Shown here one piece after another: positions 59,801-64,000 of a DNA stretch of 64,000 bases; positions within the stretch are counted from its first letter, which is position 1; the number at the start of each line of letters is the position of its first letter. Source of the DNA: Rhyacophila brunnea (taxonomy: Eukaryota > Arthropoda > Insecta > Trichoptera > Rhyacophilidae). A program made the position numbers and the translations under genes. The notes beneath the pieces are model-generated. The model saw nothing but the letters and a program-made list of their open reading frames with translations, had not been told where the DNA came from and did no database searches. The stretch is from positions 310,001-374,000 of the forward strand of contig JAGYXB010000458.1 in assembly GCA_022495005.1 (NCBI GenBank). Direction: 5' to 3'.

Positions 59801-61211
59801 TCTTTTTTATATAAATTATGAAGCCTTATTATCCCTTATATTTATTTTAAACATTTGATGACTGCATAAAGTATTTTTATTACATAAAATAGAATTCTTT
59901 TAAACCTCTTGATCATGTTTTGGAATAAAGTCATATTTCATTACATCTATGAGCAGTGGTGCAATGATTTTTTAGATTTGTTAATTTTTAAACGCATTTA
60001 TAAAACTATTAGTAAAATTAACGTTAACAATATAATTATATAGTGAAATATTTAACATGAAATTGCTCTTACTCTTCCCCTTAAGTTAAACCATAGTAAA
60101 TAGTCAGTTACTATTATTAGCAAAATTTGCAAAGCGTTTTAATTGTATGACTAGGTACATACTAGTTTATGTTATCGTAATTAGATAATACTTTGCACAA
60201 CACATTGGCCGGAATTCGTTGGATGCAGATTCGAGTCCTGTCTGGCGTTATATTTGAATCAAGACATTTTATAACAAGCATATTTTTGGGGTGTTTTCAA
60301 ACTAAATATATCATCAAGTAAATACTTGTAGTAAATATAATAATAAAGACACCCACGGTAGCCGCCGTGGGTCCCAGGTTCGAATCCTGTGTCTGGCAAG
60401 TACACATATTGTTTTTCAATTTGTGTGTGTCAGGCTATGGACCTAATAGGTTTTCCAAGTGGCTGACATCCATTTCTCGTAAAAAACAAAATCTGTCAAA
60501 TACAAACCTCCACTCTGTGGAGGCTCATATGATCCTTTCAGGATCGGACATGGTCGGAAGAAATATAATAAAATCATTGAATTAATACATATACACATAA
60601 AAATGCCGAGCATAATATAAAAAGTACATGGAAGTATGTAGAAAATTTAAAAAATCATAATACAACGTTTACTTGAACTCAACTCACACAAGTGGAATAT
60701 ATTAATAACTAAACTAAGTAATGTTGTTGAAAAAAGTTATCACCATCCTAATTCACATGTCACAATGGCTAGTTTTTCACTTCGGACGACACACAATTTC
60801 TTAGATAGTTATCAGGTACACACAAATTAAAACTAACAAGAATTGCATTGATGTTTTCATGTAAATAACCTTTTAATCATATTCTTTAATGTACTTAAAT
60901 CTTTTTTAACTTTTTCAATATAGAATATAAACATACTACGGAGAAAAAATACGTATAAAAACAAATAGTATCCATACAACAGCAAGTAAAAAAGTCTCAC
61001 TTTTTTCTGAATCTTCTTCATAATAAGTGACCTAAACATTCAACCCAGCTTGCATAAATTAACATCTGAAAATATAAAGATACAGTTTTTTGAATAATCA
61101 TAATAGAAAATGACCTAGCGATTTTTCTTGCCAAGTCGTTCTTATCATGAACAAATACAATAATATTAAAATACAACAATAATTCCAAAATTTGACTTCA
61201 AATTGAACCAT
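53831..61211 (-). CDS. Gene C: DUF1091-like paralogue, first donor site lost
   Basis: Minus-strand model by homology: exon 1 61211-61119, exon 2 58955-58800, exon 3 56819-56667, exon 4 54034-53831 with stop TAA; 201 aa if joined. Exons 2-4 have intact AG acceptors and GTAATA and GTGAGT donors, phase 0, no internal stop. Exon 1 (MVQFEVKFWN, then CCILILLYLFMI) differs from gene B at one residue, but its donor is CTAGGT instead of GTAAGT. The only nearby GT, four bases on, would shift the frame and reach a stop in exon 2. The conserved blocks are all present: 'NRKEPYSLNC', 'VVNICD', 'GRYQTW', KYSNIYFECP and 'FPLASWRFDIKIYI'. The third exon-3 residue is Leu where B has Cys. The product would be a secreted DUF1091 / MD-2-related lipid-recognition-like protein. 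Either this is a recent pseudogene, or transcription uses another first exon or donor. Many repeats lie in its introns. Confidence 0.72.
54895..55040. repeat. Foldback-family fragment in gene C intron 3
   Basis: Contains 'cacagccaagagaggggctg' and 'gataaatttatcac' blocks shared with 47925-48095 and 57600-57700. Partial and rearranged. The remainder of this intron (55040-56040) has nothing recognised. Confidence 0.5.
56047..56592 (-). mobile_element. LTR insertion in gene C intron 3
   Basis: 546 bp flanked by GACCT on both sides (56042-56046, 56593-56597). On the minus strand it begins TGTAGCTG and is homologous to the LTR at 22294-22759. The homologous gene B intron position (about 44548) reads straight through ('aattgacctatcaaaaat') with one GACCT, giving a natural empty site. 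The terminal bases (...GACCCAAC) extend slightly beyond the expected LTR end, so a few bases of primer-binding region may be included. Confidence 0.8.
57230..57800. repeat. Foldback-family copy split by a MITE
   Basis: Left part 57230-57300 ('gtgggtatattctatacaca', 'atcgaccgctaaagtgataa') and right part 57560-57800 ('ttgttacaataagt', 'cgatacaaacctaccct') match the family at 29256-29565. The MITE 57302-57547 sits between them. In gene C intron 2. Confidence 0.65.
57302..57547. mobile_element. TGTCGCTAG MITE, copy 2
   Basis: 246 bp, ends TGTCGCTAGATTTCAAAATC and inverse; close relative of 13573-13817. It interrupts the older foldback-family copy in gene C intron 2. Confidence 0.85.
57854..58587. 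mobile_element. MITE with a nested GGG-ended element
   Basis: Ends TACTTTACGAGCTGTTTGTT and inverse (..AACAAACAGCTCGTAAAGTA), with the match continuing through GGCGAATTT. Between about 58035 and 58441 it contains a relative of 4512-4873 and of the giant foldback ends ('ggcctccggacaattggacg' near 58057; 'ggtgccaaatcgtcctagac' near 58440). In gene C intron 2. No clean target duplication for either layer. Confidence 0.7.
59640..60060 (+). repeat. Dispersed repeat R2, fullest copy, gene C intron 1
   Basis: Contains 'cccacatgccccaagtaggt', 'tggacattccttaaacgttg' and 'cagtggtgcaatgattttt'. It is the counterpart of 48830-49070 in gene B (partial) and of the inverted copy at 36660-37050 upstream of gene A. 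Confidence 0.7.
60208..60585 (+). repeat. Two SINE copies in gene C intron 1
   Basis: 60208-60255 is a decayed head with B-box GATTCGAGTCC, related to 38998-39075. 60350-60585 is a copy of the 48230 SINE with a good B-box (GGTTCGAATCC) and complete body, but about 40 bp of the A-box half is deleted ('acccacggtagccgccgtgg'). Confidence 0.75.
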
Positions 61212-61559
61212 CTTGTATTAACTCAAAATAGACACTTCTGTCTATGCTGATAAATAACATGAAATAATCCAGACATAAACGTTTAGTATAACTATAATAT
61301 TCTGAAATCTGCATAGGTAACTACATATTATATCTGATAAACTTTATTTATTTACAATGTTCTCATATTATGTCAATAGTACTTAACCATTTCCGGTTTT
61401 TGAATTTTCAATTTGTCTATATTTTGATTCCATAAAAAAATACTTAAATAATATAATACTAATACCTAATAATTGTTCTTTGTGAAATGTTAATTACCAT
61501 TTCCGCTTTGTGCAAAAACATGTCGATTTGATCCGACCACAGATTAAAAAGCAAAATAT

Positions 61560-61880
61560 ATACCAATTAGCTTATTCTTGGTCTGGTTCTGATTAACCTG
61601 AAACGATCATCTTTTGTGCCACCACGACTCTCCACCCCTCACAGTTTTCTGTTTCTCTTAAGGAAAAATGAATTAAGTAGTCTCCTTCACGTGGTTACTG
61701 CTGCGCACCAATGCTTTATATCTGCTTCACTTTTCTTGGAGACTAATCAAAACCATCAAATCTCTCCATATTATCTGGTATGCAATGATCAATATGTCTG
61801 AAAAACTACAGAATGCTTTTCAAACAGGTTCGTTTGGTGCTTTTTCCAAGAAATACGAAGCATTCGGTGACAACATTATC
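61560..61880 (-). pseudogene. LINE polymerase C-terminus upstream of gene C
   Basis: Homologous to 49620-49980, in the same position relative to exon 1, with further small deletions. It is the gene C counterpart of the fragment upstream of gene B. Confidence 0.65.
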
Positions 61881-62859
61881 ATTAGTAAATTTTCTTCAAT
61901 TATTAATAGTCAAAAAATACTCGTATATCCATAAAATATCTAAAATTATTCAATTCATTCATACATAACTTTGGATACTTTATAGACAGAATAATATTGT
62001 GTATCTCTTGTAGTTTGGTTAGGCAGGGCTTAATGAATTAAAAAAAATGAACCAACAATATGTGTAATATGTATTCTTAATCCAACGAAAACAAATAAGA
62101 ATGTATGAAAAGTATGTACAACGAAATTTCGTTGTATACCAAAACTATTATGGTTTGGTTTAGGTAGGGTTTAATTGATTTTTTAAATCTTACTAATCTG
62201 TAAATTGTAGTTTGAGTTCGCGTATGTCTAACAAAGTTCAATGTGCACTATTTATAGCGGATCTAAACAGCCCACCTCCACCCTTCGCTACTGATATTTT
62301 TATTTTACAGAGACACTAGATACATCAAAATTATTGATAAATAAGTTTAAAAAAGACATTGTAGATATTACAAATCAAAATTCCGGACGTTCGCAACATG
62401 AGATTCTCACAACACAGAAGAAAAAAAAACATAAACTATTTTAAACAGTAAAATAAAATTACAAAAACAATTACACAACACAACATTAAGTTTTTGGGGA
62501 GAGCAAGTTTACTAAGAAGCAGAGCTACTAGTCTTGCACCCCTCGCTAATGATTCCTGATAGGCTTGACACAAGGAAATGGTTCCGACCTAGAATAGGTC
62601 ATGGCTGCAATCACGTAGGTAATACGGTATCTATTAGTTGAATACTTTAGGCTCAATGCGTCACTTTTTCATATAATTTTCAGACGCCCAATTGCACCCC
62701 ATTCCAATTAGGTTATGCAAGATATCTCGTTATAATATATACCACCGTCAATAGTCACAGTTTCTCGCGATAGTTATTCTTGGTGGCATCATTTTAAATG
62801 TCATTAATGAAAATCGCTTTTGGGTCCGCACAGTTTATCACTACTGTTGTCTTCATGAC

Positions 62860-63090
62860 ATTAATTGTTTTAAATCTTACTTTGTATCTTTAATTTGCAA
62901 CGTCCCCCATCATATCCTGGAGGTATTTAGCAAAAATAATAATACCGTCTGCAAAGCTAAGTAGCGTAGTGAGATTCTTAAGTTCTTCCAGTTAAGTCAC
63001 CTAAATATATCTTCCATGGTAACGATAAATAAGCACTGGTAAAATCATGTCACCTTGTTGGAAACCTTTGCTAATAGAAAACCATGATGA
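62860..63090 (-). pseudogene. LINE reverse transcriptase core, decayed
   Basis: Minus-strand translation gives SISKGFQQGDMILPVL, then after a gap LKNLTTLLSFADGIIIFAKY and 'LQDMMGDV'. These are the KGxRQGDxLSP motif and the catalytic FADD box of non-LTR reverse transcriptases. The second catalytic Asp is replaced by Gly (FADG) and there are stops between the blocks, so it is inactive. Confidence 0.8.
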
Positions 63091-63764
63091 TGGCTTATCA
63101 GGCTTTATGTTAGTTGCTGTATCATTCTAGGTACTCGTATATTTTATTCAAGATATTTATATAGCGCATGCAGACCTATTCTAGCATATCACATTTATCA
63201 ATTTACTTTGATTATGTAAAAAAAGTTAACTGACTGAACTGACAAAAAGTGATATCTTTTTAACAGCCCTTCTCTTGCCCGTGCCAAATTTTATAACAAG
63301 ACAGTATGTCAATTTTACATACTGAGAATTGAGACGCAAGACTGTTTTGCTGCAATTGCAATGACATCACTAATACAATAATTGTAAGTTATGTTGATAT
63401 GTCTGACGTATCAATATATGTAATATATAATAATGGCGCTGGTTCAGCTTTATTCACTTAGGTTCGGCAGCATGAACATATCCGAATTCTACCTGTCTAC
63501 CAAACTAAATTTTCGCCATATTACGAATTAGAGTTATCCGCCGCTAACCGTTTAATGTAAAGAAAAACTTCGGTGCTAATTTGGAAGAATGAAAATAACA
63601 GAAATGTATTAAAGTGATAACCATTAAGAATAGACCTGCTGGAAATTGGTCGGTTGCACAAAATATCAATAATTAAGGATTGTTTTAATCGGCTCAAATG
63701 ACTTTTTACAATCAATAAAAGCCAGGTAAACTAGTAATCGAGGGTATCTAACGGAGTAGTGCAT
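63091..63764. other. Intergenic, nothing recognised
   Basis: A fragment with 'tttttaacagcccttctctt' near 63255 echoes the foldback family. No gene is seen. Confidence 0.3.
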
Positions 63765-64000
63765 GCGTACCGCACGACACTGTATCCTGATAGTGTTGCA
63801 TAGCCTCTCCTACTCAATTCCTATCTCCACCTCCACGTGGTAAAACCTGGAAGACTGAGCAACTACACCTAAGATCAGGTAGTCAACCCTGGTGGAAGGT
63901 GTGGTCAGGACTAACGGAGAAGGAAAAAATGGCCCTCCGAAAAGGGGGTTGAGCGTGGGGTTAACAACTCCACCTTGTAAAAACCCAACTGTTACGAATC
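63765..64000 (+). mobile_element. LINE 5' region running off the window
   Basis: Relatively GC-rich sequence with 'gtgtggtcaggactaacgga', 'ggccctccgaaaaggggg' and 'ttaacaactccaccttgtaa', in the order typical of the 5' untranslated region of insect RTE-like LINEs. ORF1/endonuclease would follow beyond base 64000. Only the leader is visible. Confidence 0.5.

Noticed and set aside
30169..61211. Reading the cluster as aphid bicycle-type (Cys-Tyr-Cys) effector genes
   Set aside because: Signal peptide plus paired Cys...Tyr...Cys spacing first suggested it, but four regular phase-0 exons and the KYSNI...CP / SxWRF blocks fit DUF1091 better; kept only as an alternative.

Overview
This window looks like eukaryotic, most probably insect, chromosomal DNA. 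It is strongly AT-rich, has no long uninterrupted ORF, uses GT-AG introns, and is crowded with decayed transposable elements: non-LTR retrotransposon C-termini, tRNA-type SINEs, solo LTRs, a Penelope-like element, hAT and other DNA transposons, and many MITEs. I infer insect, possibly hemipteran, from the secreted gene family and the repeat types. The sequence alone does not prove the species.

The only convincing protein genes are three tandem paralogues on the minus strand: gene A (30169-35873), gene B (42868-49273) and gene C (53831-61211). I assembled each from four short exons in the same order: signal-peptide exon, two cysteine-bearing middle exons, and a terminal exon with the stop. All exon boundaries are phase 0 and exon sizes are almost constant (87-93, 156-159, 153, 186-207 nt). 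The predicted proteins are 194, 202 and 201 aa, secreted, with four conserved cysteines. Their pattern (an NR..PY.LNC block, a KYSNI...CP block, then an FPS/LPS...S.WRF block) fits the insect DUF1091 / MD-2-related lipid-recognition-like family. Genes B and C are recent duplicates that share introns, upstream sequence and inserted repeats. Gene A is older. Gene C has lost the GT of its first donor site, and a dead extra copy of exon 1 lies at 37228-37314 upstream of gene A.

Region by region: 1-30 kb is gene-poor. It holds two solo LTRs with 5-bp target duplications or near-duplications (1816-2279, 14085-14632), several MITEs, LINE remnants, an LTR with an adjacent primer-binding-like site (22294-22775), and four scattered copies of a 0.2-0.48 kb repeat (one copy lies in gene A). 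30-36 kb is gene A, with a Penelope-like relic, a hAT MITE and a LINE RNase H tail in its introns. 36-42 kb is a repeat field with a three-level nest (MITE containing a hAT element containing a SINE). 42-50.6 kb is the gene B unit. 50.9-62.6 kb is the gene C unit, interrupted by a 1.78 kb giant foldback element with a clean 8-bp target duplication. 62.6-64 kb is LINE sequence running off the end.

The cluster probably makes small secreted ligand-binding-type proteins. The surrounding elements are useful because paralogous introns act as filled and empty sites, which lets several insertions be dated relative to the B/C duplication.
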